Both the position numbers and the translations under genes were made by a program. The notes under the pieces were generated by a model. The model had not been told where the DNA came from and searched no databases. It worked only from the letters and a program-made list of their open reading frames with translations. DNA of 64,000 nucleotides from Methylomagnum ishizawai (lineage in GTDB: Bacteria > Pseudomonadota > Gammaproteobacteria > Methylococcales > Methylococcaceae): positions 1,818,501 through 1,882,500 of the forward strand of contig NZ_AP019783.1 in the NCBI RefSeq assembly GCF_019670005.1, read 5' to 3'. How positions within the stretch are numbered: the first letter of the stretch is position 1; each line of letters starts with the position of its first letter. This document shows positions 8,712-17,036 of this stretch, piece by piece.

Positions 8712-9386
8712 TCAGGTTTTGCCTAGTGCGGGCTTGCGGCGGGGGGCCGTCCAGGCCAGGCCCGCGAGGCCCAGCGCCATGAGCGCGGGCAGGGTGGGTT
8801 CGGGAATCGGGGTGGCGTCGCTGGAGGCCGAGGCCGCGAACCTGGACGGTGGAGGTTCGGGGGTCGCGATGGACGGGAGTATCTCGATGCCGGTCACCGC
8901 CTTGCCCTTGGCGTTGACGAACAGCAGTGGGCTGGCCGACCCGCCTTTGACGAAATAGCTCTTGTTCCGCGCGTCGAGGGCGTCGGAGAACAGGACGCCG
9001 GTATAGGTGTGGCCGGCCAGCAGGGTGGTCACGGTGTTTTGGAACAGGATGTCCTTGAATTGCCGGGCGAAGGCCGTGCTTGTCAAGTCCTTTTGCACCA
9101 GCGCGTTATCCAGGCTGGTGAAGGGCGAGTACGTCCCCTCGAAAATCGCGAAGCCGACCTCGGCGGTGCTGGACGGTCCCCGCTTCATGTCGAACAGGCC
9201 GCCACCGACGGTGACGTTCTGGGACACCGAAAAGGTCCAGTGCTGGGTGTGGTTGATATCGGTTTGTGTCTGCGCCCCGGCGTGGCCGGTACTGACGAAC
9301 AACACGGGCAAGGCTTGGACGGGCGTGCCCAGCGCCGAAGCCGCCAGAACGATCAGGCCTGCGCCTAGGTGGTGGATGGGTTTCAT
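8712..9386 (-). CDS. PEP-CTERM sorting-domain secreted protein
   Basis: A 224-residue secreted protein. It has a signal peptide (HLGAGLIVLAASALGTPVQA) and, at the C-terminus, a PEP-CTERM sorting signal: IPEPTLPAL, a hydrophobic stretch, then an arginine cluster (APRRKP). Such tails are processed by exosortase in exopolysaccharide-forming bacteria. The middle (GVLFSDALDARNKSYFVKGG) has no recognised domain. ATG at 9386 has GAGGG nine bases upstream; the open frame starts three codons earlier at a GTG. No exosortase gene is in this window. Confidence 0.8.
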   Translation of the reverse strand: MKPIHHLGAGLIVLAASALGTPVQALPVLFVSTGHAGAQTQTDINHTQHWTFSVSQNVTVGGGLFDMKRGPSSTAEVGFAIFEGTYSPFTSLDNALVQKDLTSTAFARQFKDILFQNTVTTLLAGHTYTGVLFSDALDARNKSYFVKGGSASPLLFVNAKGKAVTGIEILPSIATPEPPPSRFAASASSDATPIPEPTLPALMALGLAGLAWTAPRRKPALGKT

Positions 9387-9488
9387 AGCGATCACCCTCG
9401 GGGGCTGAATGATTGATGAGGTTATACTGCTACGTTTATTTTAATACGCTTTGGAACGGGCGGGGCGGCTATTCGAGACAAACCGGCC

Positions 9489-10379
9489 TCAGTGGTCGGC
9501 CCGGTAGTAGCGGCAATATTTGCCGCGCACCGTTTTGTAGCCATCGACCTCCGGCGGCAGGCTTTCGGTGCTGCTGAGGAACAGATGGCCTCCGGGATTC
9601 AGCGCCCCCGCCAGCCGGGTCAGAATATTGCGTTTGATGTCGTCCGGGAAATAAATCAACACATTGCGGCAGAAGATCAGGTCGAACTTGCCCAAAGGCG
9701 CATAGGAGGCCAGCAGGTTGTAGGGCTGGAATCCCACCCTGGCGGTGATTTCCGGCCTGGGCCGCCATTTTTCGCCCACGGCCACGAAATAACGTTCCCG
9801 CAGTTTCGGGTCCAGCCCGCGCGATAGGGCCAGGTCGCCATAGCTGGCGCGGCTGGCCTCGGCCAAGGCCAGTTCGGAAATATCGGTGCCCAATATCCGC
9901 ACTGGCCGCGCTCCCAGGGCGGGCCTGCCGCGCAAGAATTCCTCCACGCACAGGCTGATCGAATAAGGCTCCTGCCCGGTGGAACAAGCCGCCGACCAAA
10001 TCCGCACCGTCCCGCCCAGCACCGCCATCCACGCGGGCAGCAGCACGTCCCGCAGTTCGTCGAAATGCGGGGTTTCCCGGAACCAGAAGGTTTCGTTGGT
10101 GGTCATGGCGTCGATGACGCGGGTCTTGAGCGCCGGGGCCACCGTTCCCGCACCCAGGGCCGCGATGAATTCGCCGAGTCCCGCGTAGCGGCCGCCGCGC
10201 AACACCCCGGACAAGCGGTTCCTGACCAGATATTGTTTATGCTCGCCGAGCAGGATGCCGGACGAATCCAGCAGGAAACGGCGGAAGACCGCGAATTCCT
10301 CCGGGGTCAAATCCCGGTCCGGTTCCGGCGGTGCGTCCATGGGCCTCGGGGCGGGCGGGCGCGGGGAGGGGATGTTCAT
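9489..10379 (-). CDS. cheR: CheR chemoreceptor glutamate methyltransferase
   Basis: A 296-residue enzyme that methylates glutamates of chemoreceptors using S-adenosylmethionine. It has the N-terminal helical domain, the TTNETFWFRE motif, the SAM-binding SAACSTGQEPYSI and the late FCRNVLIYF motif. Its ATG overlaps the cheV stop by one base (TGATG), so the two are co-translated. The first about 25 residues are proline-rich and may be a non-conserved extension. Confidence 0.94.
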   Translation of the reverse strand: MNIPSPRPPAPRPMDAPPEPDRDLTPEEFAVFRRFLLDSSGILLGEHKQYLVRNRLSGVLRGGRYAGLGEFIAALGAGTVAPALKTRVIDAMTTNETFWFRETPHFDELRDVLLPAWMAVLGGTVRIWSAACSTGQEPYSISLCVEEFLRGRPALGARPVRILGTDISELALAEASRASYGDLALSRGLDPKLRERYFVAVGEKWRPRPEITARVGFQPYNLLASYAPLGKFDLIFCRNVLIYFPDDIKRNILTRLAGALNPGGHLFLSSTESLPPEVDGYKTVRGKYCRYYRADH

Positions 10380-11326
10380 CAGGCGCGGACCGGGGGGCCG
10401 TAGAGTTCCAGGTGGGTCCGCAATTGCTGCTGGACCAGGCGGGCCAGATCGTCCGGGACGTATTTGGCGAGGAACCGGTTCGCGCCGACCTTTTCCACCA
10501 TGGCTTGGTTGAACACGCCGCTGAGCGAGGTGTGCAGCAGCACATAGACCTCTTTCATGCCGTGGGTTTTGCGCATGGTCGCGGTCAGGGTATAGCCGTC
10601 CATGCGCGGCATCTCGATATCGGAAATAATCAGCGCCAGGAACCGGGGCAAATCCTTGCCCTCGGCCTGCCAGGATTCCAGGATTTCGTAGGCTTCCTGC
10701 CCGTCCTTGGCCAGGGTGTAGGGCACGGACAATTGTTCCAGCACCTTCTTGATCTGGTTGCGGGCCACGGAGGAATCGTCCACCACCAGGACATGCTGGG
10801 AGAAGGTGTCGATGGCGGGATCGATGATCCCCGCCGAAACCTCCTCGCTGCCGCCGATCACTTCCTTCATCACCTTTTCCACGTCGATGACCTCGATCAA
10901 TTCGCGGTCCACCTGGGTGACGGCGGTCAGGTAGCTATTGCGGCCCGCCCCGCGCGGCGGTGGCTGGATTTGTTCCCAGCCCATGTTGATGATGCGGTCC
11001 ACCGCGCTGACCAGGAAGCCCTGGGTCGAGCGGTTGTACTCGGTGACGATGACATAGCCCTGGCAGTTCTGGGAAAAGCAGCCCGCGCCTATCGCCATCG
11101 ACAGGTCCAGGACCGGGATGGTCTTGCCGCGCAGATGGGCGACGCCGCGGATGGCCGGGTGGGATTTGGGGATTTGGGTCAGGTTCGGGCATTGGATCAC
11201 TTCCTGCACCTTGAACACGTTGATGCCGAAGCGCTGCTCGCCGCCGAGCTTGAACAGCAGCAGTTCCAGCCGGTTATGGCCGGCCAGTTTGGTTCTTTGG
11301 TCCACGCCATCGAGTATGCTGGACAT
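10379..11326 (-). CDS. cheV: chemotaxis coupling protein CheV
   Basis: A 315-residue fusion of a CheW-like coupling domain (about 1-155, with GVAHLRGKTIPVLDL) and a response-regulator receiver domain (about 175-305). The receiver shows the acidic pair VVDDSS, the phosphate-accepting aspartate in IISDIEMPRMDGY and a lysine near the end (GANRFLAKYVP). CheV couples receptors to CheA and can be phosphorylated by it. The ribosome binding site (GGAGAAG) precedes the ATG. It is transcribed divergently from flgA, as in other flagellar gene regions. Confidence 0.94.
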   Translation of the reverse strand: MSSILDGVDQRTKLAGHNRLELLLFKLGGEQRFGINVFKVQEVIQCPNLTQIPKSHPAIRGVAHLRGKTIPVLDLSMAIGAGCFSQNCQGYVIVTEYNRSTQGFLVSAVDRIINMGWEQIQPPPRGAGRNSYLTAVTQVDRELIEVIDVEKVMKEVIGGSEEVSAGIIDPAIDTFSQHVLVVDDSSVARNQIKKVLEQLSVPYTLAKDGQEAYEILESWQAEGKDLPRFLALIISDIEMPRMDGYTLTATMRKTHGMKEVYVLLHTSLSGVFNQAMVEKVGANRFLAKYVPDDLARLVQQQLRTHLELYGPPVRA

Positions 11327-11503
11327 CGGTGCTTCTCCGGAGGGGTTGCGGGGCGATAGGGGGGTGCCGGTCCCATGCCGGGAACCGCGAGGTTGGCGAT
11401 GGGCGAATAGCGGTGACTATGAGTGTAGCGGCTGGTCGCCGGGCTGCTTGAGGGGGTCCGGCACCGTTCCTGCATCGTGGGGTGGAGGTTTCGGAGTCAC
11501 GCC

Positions 11504-12205
11504 ATGTCCAGCTTAGCCCGTATGATCTTCGCCTTCCCGCTCTGCCTCGCGCTGGCCGCGGCCCGCGCCGAACCGGGCTATCAATCCCATGCCTCCATCG
11601 TCGAGTCCATCCACCAGCGGGTCGAGTCGGAATTCCGACAGCGTGGCCAGGATTACCAGGCCGAGGTGTTGCCGCTCGACCCCCGTTTGCGCCTGCCGGA
11701 ATGCGGCCGGCCCTTGGAAACCTTCCTCCCGCAGGGGCGGCGCGAGGCGGGGGCGTGGTCGGTCGGGGTGCGTTGCGAGGGCGAACGGCCTTGGACGATC
11801 TATGGCCGGGCCAATGTCCGGGGCAGCGTCGAGGTGGTGGTGTTGCGCAACGCGGTGCGGTCGGGCGGCTTGATCGGCCCCGCCGATATCGCCATGATGA
11901 AAAAGGATTTGGCCGGGCTCGGCGGCGATTATCTGACCGATCCCGCCCAGGCCGTCGGCCAGGTGGCGCGGCGCGGTTTGGCGGGCGGGACGCTGTTGAG
12001 CGCCGAGCAATTGACGGTCCCCAAGCTGGTCCAGCGCGGCGAGCGGGTGGTCATCCGCGCCGAGAGCGGCGGCTATCAAATCAGTTCGGGCGGCGAAGCC
12101 CTGGCCGATGGGCAGAAGGGCCAGCGCGTCCGGGTCCGCAACGAACAATCCGGGCGGGTGGTGCAGGGCACGGTGGCCGGGCCGGGCTTGGTGTTGGTGC
12201 AATAG
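11504..12205 (+). CDS. flgA: flagellar basal body P-ring assembly chaperone FlgA
   Basis: A 233-residue periplasmic protein with a signal peptide (MIFAFPLCLALAAARA) and the SAF/FlgA C-terminal domain, including VVLRNAVRSGGLIGPADI, LAGGTLLSAEQL and the final VRVRNEQSGRVVQGTV. FlgA helps FlgI form the P ring. ATG at 11504 has GGAG 7 bases upstream. It is followed by flgM and flgN, the standard order. Confidence 0.92.
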   Translation: MSSLARMIFAFPLCLALAAARAEPGYQSHASIVESIHQRVESEFRQRGQDYQAEVLPLDPRLRLPECGRPLETFLPQGRREAGAWSVGVRCEGERPWTIYGRANVRGSVEVVVLRNAVRSGGLIGPADIAMMKKDLAGLGGDYLTDPAQAVGQVARRGLAGGTLLSAEQLTVPKLVQRGERVVIRAESGGYQISSGGEALADGQKGQRVRVRNEQSGRVVQGTVAGPGLVLVQ

Positions 12206-12246
12206 GCGGGCGGATAACCCGACAATTCCACCTGGGATTTCTACCG

Positions 12247-12273
12247 TAAAGTTTATGGCCGCGCCGCCGCTAA
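12247..12273 (+). promoter_or_regulatory. sigma-28 (FliA) promoter of flgM
   Basis: TAAAGTTT (12247-12254), 11-base spacer, GCCGCTAA (12266-12273). This differs from the flagellar sigma-28 consensus (TAAAGTTT-N11-GCCGATAA) at one base. It lies 33 bases before the flgM ATG. Confidence 0.8.
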
Positions 12274-12306
12274 CCCTGTCAGCAGCTCCCATGAGGAATC
12301 AACCCA

Positions 12307-12606
12307 ATGGACCTTAAATTGCCAAGCATCGCGGGCGGCATTCCCACGCCTTCGGCCAAGAAGACCCAGTCCGCCGACGCGGGCGCGGCCCCGGCGGCCA
12401 CCGCCGCCGCCAAGCCATCCGAAGGGGAAGCCTCCGCCCAGCCCAACCTGCGTGTCGCCGAACTGACCCAGGGTTTGCTCGCCGAACCCGCCGTGGACCG
12501 GGACCGGGTGGAACAGGTGTCCGGCCAAATCCAGTCCGGTTCGTACCGGGGAGACGCCCAACGGGCGGCGGATAACATGATCCGCATGGAACTGTCCTTC
12601 CGGTAA
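12307..12606 (+). CDS. flgM: anti-sigma-28 factor FlgM
   Basis: A 99-residue protein of typical FlgM length. The N-terminus is low-complexity and probably disordered; the C-terminal half (VAELTQGLLAEPAVDRDR and VEQVSGQIQSGSY) is the sigma-binding part. FlgM holds FliA inactive until it is exported through the completed hook. A GAGGA ribosome binding site lies nine bases upstream. A sigma-28 promoter is present in front, giving the usual feedback, and a read-through from flgA is possible. Confidence 0.92.
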   Translation: MDLKLPSIAGGIPTPSAKKTQSADAGAAPAATAAAKPSEGEASAQPNLRVAELTQGLLAEPAVDRDRVEQVSGQIQSGSYRGDAQRAADNMIRMELSFR

Positions 12607-12612
12607 GCCGCC

Positions 12613-13098
12613 ATGCCCACGACACCCGCAACCCTGCGCGATCTGTTCCGCGCCACCTTGGACGGCCTCCGCGAGATGCACGGCCTGTTGGAGCAGGAGT
12701 CGGTGGCCTTGGGCGGACGCGATGCCGCCGCCCTGGAGCGCATCGCCCTGACCAAACAGGAGCTGGTGCCGATCCTCGACCGCTTGGCAGCGGAGCAAAG
12801 ACGCTTTTTCGCCGCGGGGCCGGGGGGAATCGGCGGCATCGAAGCCTATCTGGCCGGGGCCAAGCCCGAAGCCGATCTGGCCGGGGCGCTCAGGGCCGAT
12901 TGGCGCGAAATCCTGCGCCTCCTCGCCGCCTGCAAGCATCAGAACGAAATGAACGGCGCGTATATCGGCCTGCTGCGCCGCCATGTCGAAAACGCCCTCG
13001 ATATCCTGCACGGTCCCGCCCAAGCCGAGGCCACCTATGGCCGCGATGGCGTCAAGCGCCGGGGCGGCGTGCATTCCCGGCGCTTCTACGCCGTATAG
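12613..13098 (+). CDS. flgN: flagellar export chaperone FlgN
   Basis: A 161-residue mostly helical protein. FlgN is the cytoplasmic chaperone of hook-associated proteins FlgK and FlgL. Visible family features are the N-terminal LFRATLDGLREMHGLLEQE, LTKQELVPILDRLAAEQ and the later KHQNEMNGAYIGLLRRHV. It starts 6 bases after flgM and is translated with it. The identification rests on length, helix pattern and position. Confidence 0.88.
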   Translation: MPTTPATLRDLFRATLDGLREMHGLLEQESVALGGRDAAALERIALTKQELVPILDRLAAEQRRFFAAGPGGIGGIEAYLAGAKPEADLAGALRADWREILRLLAACKHQNEMNGAYIGLLRRHVENALDILHGPAQAEATYGRDGVKRRGGVHSRRFYAV

Positions 13099-13127
13099 TT
13101 CCGCGGCGCGTCCGGCTGTTTCAAGGC

Positions 13128-13156
13128 TTGCCTTTCAAGACGACTGGTCGTATATT
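13128..13156 (+). promoter_or_regulatory. tetR promoter with embedded operator
   Basis: TTGCCT (13128-13133), 17-base spacer, TATATT (13151-13156). The spacer contains the palindrome ACGAC-TG-GTCGT (13140-13151), which recurs in the promoter at 13846. The -10 box ends 8 bases before the tetR ATG, so the mRNA would be nearly leaderless. Confidence 0.65.
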
Positions 13157-13164
13157 TCGGCCCC

Positions 13165-13761
13165 ATGACCCGGACATCCACCAAACACTTCACCCGCGAA
13201 AAACTCCTCGATCAGGGCGTGGCCATGATCATGGAGCGCGGCTATCACGGCACCGGCCTACAGGAACTCTTGGCCGGGGTCGGCGTGCCCAAAGGCTCGT
13301 TCTACAACTATTTCGCCAGCAAGGAAGAATTCTGCGCCGAGGCCATCGGCCATTACATCGAGCCGTTCATCCAACTGTTGGAGGGCCATCTGGCCCGGCC
13401 CGGACGCGACGCGCTCGCGGCCTTGAAGGGCTATTTCGGGGAGTTGATCGGGGAACTGGAACGGCGCGGCTACAAGGGCGGTTGCCTGCTCGGCAACCTC
13501 ATCGGCGAGATCGGCGATACCAACGAGGTTTGTCTCGCGGCCCTGCGCGGCGCGGTCCACCGCTACCGGGACGCGCTGGAACGGGGCTTGGCGCGGGCGC
13601 AGCGCGAAGGCACCGTCCGCGTCGATCTGGAGGCCGGGGCGATGGCCGATCTGCTGGCCGACGCTTGGCAGGGCGCGTTGTTGCGGATGAAGGTGGAGCA
13701 ATCGACCCGGCCCCTCGAAGCCTGTATCGGCGGTTTGCTCGACGGTTATTTCAGGGCTTGA
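13165..13761 (+). CDS. TetR-family regulator (AcuR/NemR-like)
   Basis: A 198-residue regulator. The N-terminal helix-turn-helix (about 10-56: VAMIMERGYHGTGLQELL then GVPKGSFYNYFASKEEF) is typical of TetR. The C-terminal part contains GGCLLGNLIGEIGDTNE, seen in the AcuR/NemR-like subgroup that senses small electrophiles. The same palindromic operator lies in its own promoter and in that of the next operon, so it probably represses both. The ligand cannot be read from sequence; a sulfur or carbonyl compound linked to the downstream genes is inference. Confidence 0.88.
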   Translation: MTRTSTKHFTREKLLDQGVAMIMERGYHGTGLQELLAGVGVPKGSFYNYFASKEEFCAEAIGHYIEPFIQLLEGHLARPGRDALAALKGYFGELIGELERRGYKGGCLLGNLIGEIGDTNEVCLAALRGAVHRYRDALERGLARAQREGTVRVDLEAGAMADLLADAWQGALLRMKVEQSTRPLEACIGGLLDGYFRA

Positions 13762-13845
13762 GGACCGGGCGGCCTCGGCATCGGCAAATGGAATCCGGGC
13801 TACGCGGTGGAACGGATTGCGCACCGGAAACGGGCGCATTATTTT

Positions 13846-13874
13846 TTGGCCGGATATAAAACGACTGGTCTACT
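13846..13874 (+). promoter_or_regulatory. operon promoter with the same TetR operator
   Basis: TTGGCC (13846-13851), 17-base spacer, TCTACT (13869-13874), with ACGACTGGTCTA at 13861-13872 in the same position as the operator of tetR (10 identical bases, ACGACTGGTC). It precedes the SBP56 operon. Confidence 0.6.
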
Positions 13875-13992
13875 TGGATAAGGCCGGTCGGACAGGCTTC
13901 AGTGGAAGATCAAGCGACGAGGGAACGCCACAACAATCGGGCCGGGCCGTGGCGACGGCACCGGCGCTATCAACCAAGTGAGGGCTATGCGA

Positions 13993-15363
13993 ATGTTAAA
14001 TCGAACCATCCTCCCCCGCGCCATCCGCGCCGCCTTGTGCGGATTGGCGTTGTCCGGCCTCGGTGCCATTCCCGCCGGGGCCGACGAAACCTGCCTCTCG
14101 CCCTATATGCCCAAGATCAAGGGCCAGGAAGATTTCGTCTACGTCTGGACCCTGGGCGTCGAAGGCCTGGGCGACGAACAGGACAAACTGGTCACGGTGG
14201 CCGTGAACCCGAAATCCCCCGATTACGGCAAGGTGGTCGGCAGCGTGTCGGTGGGCGGGCGCAACGAGGCCCACCATTCCGACTTCACCGACGACCGCCA
14301 ATTCCTGTGGGCGGGCGGACTCGATACCAACAAGATTTTCATCTTCGATGTCCACAGCGATCCGGGCAAACCCAAGCTGGTCAAGACTTTGACCGACTTC
14401 GTGGCCAAGAGCGGCGGCGTGGTCGGGCCGCATTCGTTCTACGCCTTGCCGGGCCGGATGCTCATCACCGGGCTGTCCAACAACAAGGACCACGGCGGGC
14501 GCACCGCGATGGTGGAATACACCAACGCGGGCGATTACGTCGCCACCCATTGGATGCCCACCGACGACAACCTGGGCGGCGCGGTCAAGACCGGCAAATA
14601 CGCCGACGGCTATGGCTACGATGTCCGCGCCCTGCCGCGCAAGAACGCCCTGGTCTCGACCTCGTTCACCGGTTGGAACAACTACATGATGGATTTCGGC
14701 AAGATGCTCCAGGACGCCGAGGCCATGAAGCATTTCGGCAATACCGTGGTGGTGTGGGATTTGATCGGCCGCCAGCCCAAGAAGGTGTTCGATGTGCCGG
14801 GCGCGCCCTTGGAAGTCCGTTGCGCCTGGGACGATGCCCATGACTATTGCTTCACCACCACCGCCTTGACCTCGAAGATTTGGCTGGTCGCCCCGGATGC
14901 CAAGGGCGAATGGCAGGCGACCGAAGTGGCCGATATCGGCGATCCGAGCAAGGTGCCGCTGCCGGTGGATATTTCGATTTCCAGCGACGACAAGCTGTTG
15001 TGGGTCGATACCTTCATGGACGGCAAGGCCCGCGCCTTCGATATTTCCGATCCCAAGCATCCCAAGCAGGTTTACGAGAAGGTCATCGGGGCGCAGCTCA
15101 ACATGGCCTCGTCGAGTTGGGATGGCAAACGGGTGTATTTCACCTCCTCGCTGCTCGCCAACTGGGATAAGAAGGGCAAGGACAACGAGCAGTTCCTCAA
15201 GGGCTATGCCTGGGACGGCAAGGAGTTGAAGGAGCAATTCGCGGTCGATTTCACCCAGGAGAAGTTGGGCCGCGCCCATCAGATGCGGTTCGGGGCGTAT
15301 TCGCTGTACAAGAGCGTGGCGGAGGCGCAACCCGCCGCCGTGGCCGAGGCCGCCAAGCGCTGA
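13993..15363 (+). CDS. periplasmic SBP56 / methanethiol oxidase family protein
   Basis: A 456-residue exported protein of the selenium-binding protein (SBP56) family. Bacterial exported members include the copper-dependent methanethiol oxidase MtoX, which converts methanethiol to formaldehyde, sulfide and peroxide. It has a signal peptide (AALCGLALSGLGAIPAGA) and then family signatures HHSDFTDDRQFLWAGGL, LPGRMLITGLSNN, GYGYDVRALPRKN and AHQMRFGAYSLY. The histidines of the HHSD and AHQMRFG segments are candidate metal ligands. ATG at 13993 is preferred, with GAGG 9 bases before it; ATG at 13987 is also in frame. It is the first gene of an operon with a ferredoxin and a DUF4242 protein. Confidence 0.85.
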   Translation: MLNRTILPRAIRAALCGLALSGLGAIPAGADETCLSPYMPKIKGQEDFVYVWTLGVEGLGDEQDKLVTVAVNPKSPDYGKVVGSVSVGGRNEAHHSDFTDDRQFLWAGGLDTNKIFIFDVHSDPGKPKLVKTLTDFVAKSGGVVGPHSFYALPGRMLITGLSNNKDHGGRTAMVEYTNAGDYVATHWMPTDDNLGGAVKTGKYADGYGYDVRALPRKNALVSTSFTGWNNYMMDFGKMLQDAEAMKHFGNTVVVWDLIGRQPKKVFDVPGAPLEVRCAWDDAHDYCFTTTALTSKIWLVAPDAKGEWQATEVADIGDPSKVPLPVDISISSDDKLLWVDTFMDGKARAFDISDPKHPKQVYEKVIGAQLNMASSSWDGKRVYFTSSLLANWDKKGKDNEQFLKGYAWDGKELKEQFAVDFTQEKLGRAHQMRFGAYSLYKSVAEAQPAAVAEAAKR

Positions 15364-15443
15364 GGTCCACAACCCGATCCGGCCCTTGCCTCCGGGCGGG
15401 GGCCGATAAGCCAAACAACCTTTTTCCAACCCCGAGGAATGCC

Positions 15444-15659
15444 ATGCAAGAGTATAAGAACCGGCAGGTGATCGTCCGCTTCAACCCGCATGCCTGTTCC
15501 CATGCCGGGGAATGCGTGCGCGGCCTGCCCCAGGTGTTCCATCCCTCGAAAGAGCCGTGGATCGATGTGGATGCCGCGACGCCCGAGGCCATCGCCGAAG
15601 TGGTCGAATGCTGTCCTTCGGGGGCTTTGAGCTATGAATATATCGTCTCGGCGGAGTGA
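15444..15659 (+). CDS. small iron-sulfur protein, YjdI/Fer4_19-like
   Basis: A 71-residue protein resembling the divergent single-cluster ferredoxin family that includes YjdI. Cysteines occur in HACSHAGECVRGLP near residues 16-26 and CCPSGAL near 57-63; the family motif (Y...S.C.H.G.C...lP.VF) is visible together with QVFHPSKEPWI. It probably carries a 3Fe or 4Fe cluster and transfers electrons. The ribosome binding site is GAGGA. It lies 80 bases after the SBP56 gene and 27 before the DUF4242 gene. Whether it serves the oxidase is unknown. Confidence 0.8.
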   Translation: MQEYKNRQVIVRFNPHACSHAGECVRGLPQVFHPSKEPWIDVDAATPEAIAEVVECCPSGALSYEYIVSAE

Positions 15660-15686
15660 AACTGCAACCAGAAAGGAGTGGCTGAT

Positions 15687-15959
15687 ATGCCCAAGTATCT
15701 GATCGAACGGGAAATCCCCGGTGCCGGAAAATTGACGGCGGAGGAATTGCGGGGTATCTCGCAGCAGTCGTGCAGCGTGCTGAACCGGCTAGGGCCGGGT
15801 ATCCAGTGGGTACAGAGCTATGTGACCGGGGACACGATATATTGTGTTTATATCGCACCGAGCGAGGCATTGATCCGGCAACACGCGGAGGAGGGTGGAT
15901 TCCCGGCCAATAGGATTTCGGAGATTACGGCGGTGATTGATCCGGCCACGGCGGGATAA
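15687..15959 (+). CDS. DUF4242 small protein
   Basis: A 90-residue protein of the DUF4242 family (ferredoxin-like alpha-beta fold, no established enzymatic role). Family features are MPKYLIEREIPGAG at the start, IQWVQSYVTGDTIYCVYIA in the middle and the end RISEITAVIDPATA. ATG at 15687 follows AAAGGAG by 8 bases; an in-frame GTG at 15678 is less likely. It is the last gene of the TetR-controlled operon; its 3' end overlaps the convergent membrane-protein gene by 35 bases. Confidence 0.8.
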   Translation: MPKYLIEREIPGAGKLTAEELRGISQQSCSVLNRLGPGIQWVQSYVTGDTIYCVYIAPSEALIRQHAEEGGFPANRISEITAVIDPATAG

Positions 15960-16968
15960 CTGGCGATGGGTGGGCTGGAAGTGGGATATTTTCCGTCCAC
16001 CCTGCTGGCAGGGTGATATGTACTTTGTAGCTTTGACGCAGCGGGGAATATGTCGGGTTGCTTATATCTTTCGGTGTCGCATAAAATAGGTTGAAGGTAA
16101 CCTGTTTGGCATCGATCAATAGTTGACCTGCCCTTATTGATAGCATGTCCAGTGATGCCATGGTTCTTATTTCAGATTGGATTAAAAAAGAGCCTTCGCG
16201 GGTGAGGATATCGATAAAAACTTGGTCCGCGTAAGCGCCTGACAATATGGCGATATAGTTGCCGGAACAGGTTGCCGCATCGATTGGTGATTGAGGTAGA
16301 AATCGCCAACCGCCGGTATTCAAAGTTCTATTCCAAGGTAGCCTGTCAATGAAAAAAGTAGAAGGGCATCCAGTTATTTGGGGTTTGTCCTTATCTGCGT
16401 CGTATGCCAAGCGCTCAATTTGAAATGGGTGTTGCGGATACGGCTTTATTCCCCTTCCTCCTCCAATCGGATCATCGGGAACCAGTACCTGTCTGACGAA
16501 TTTGGCTGCATGTTCGCCTATCCATCCGGTTCCGCCTACTATTTGTCCCTCGCGCAGAAACCGTACTCCAAGAACCTCCCCATTTTCTCTATCGATTATA
16601 GATAGGTTTGATGCAAGAACCCGTTTATCGGATTCGTCAAAATCACGTGCTTCCTCTCGAACTTCGTAGCGTGCGTTGCGGGATACCGGCTTTCGGATGA
16701 CAACCCCTCCAGCCCCCGCTCGCTCGTAGGTTTCCCCGCGATAAATGAAAAAGGGATAGTTAGCCCAAATAGCGCTCCCAACGTCGAACAGATATGGAGC
16801 TTTGAGAGGTACACCCGACTCGACAAGTTCGAAGCCCTCGACATGAGTAACTATGCGCTGTACGGATTGGAACGATACAGCCGTGTTTTTTGGTGAATCC
16901 AAAATGTATGTGGTGATTCCAGCCAGCAGTGTGATAAACACGGCTATTGCGAAAATTTCTGGAATCAT
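15925..16968 (-). CDS. membrane-anchored hypothetical protein
   Basis: A 347-residue protein of unknown function. It begins with one transmembrane segment (MIPEIFAIAVFITLLAGIT) and the rest is likely periplasmic. Segments such as FFIYRGETYERAGAGGVV, LSIIDRENGEVLGVRFLR and TGCPSTFFIDRLPWNRTL suggest a beta-rich domain. Base composition is clearly lower in GC than its neighbours, a sign of separate origin. ATG at 16968 was chosen because it puts the hydrophobic segment at the N-terminus; the frame runs 72 codons further upstream into the DUF433 gene. It follows DUF433 and metG on the same strand. Confidence 0.65.
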   Translation of the reverse strand: MIPEIFAIAVFITLLAGITTYILDSPKNTAVSFQSVQRIVTHVEGFELVESGVPLKAPYLFDVGSAIWANYPFFIYRGETYERAGAGGVVIRKPVSRNARYEVREEARDFDESDKRVLASNLSIIDRENGEVLGVRFLREGQIVGGTGWIGEHAAKFVRQVLVPDDPIGGGRGIKPYPQHPFQIERLAYDADKDKPQITGCPSTFFIDRLPWNRTLNTGGWRFLPQSPIDAATCSGNYIAILSGAYADQVFIDILTREGSFLIQSEIRTMASLDMLSIRAGQLLIDAKQVTFNLFYATPKDISNPTYSPLRQSYKVHITLPAGWTENIPLPAHPSPVIPPWPDQSPP

Positions 16969-17036
16969 AATTACTGCTGATTTTTTAAAGCTTCGGGTGG
17001 GTTGATTTTCCGTCACAACCCACCGGATGCCAAGAT

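Noticed and set aside
15998-16015. 8-bp hairpin CACCCTGC/GCAGGGTG
   Set aside because: It lies inside the coding region of the membrane protein gene and has no T-run.
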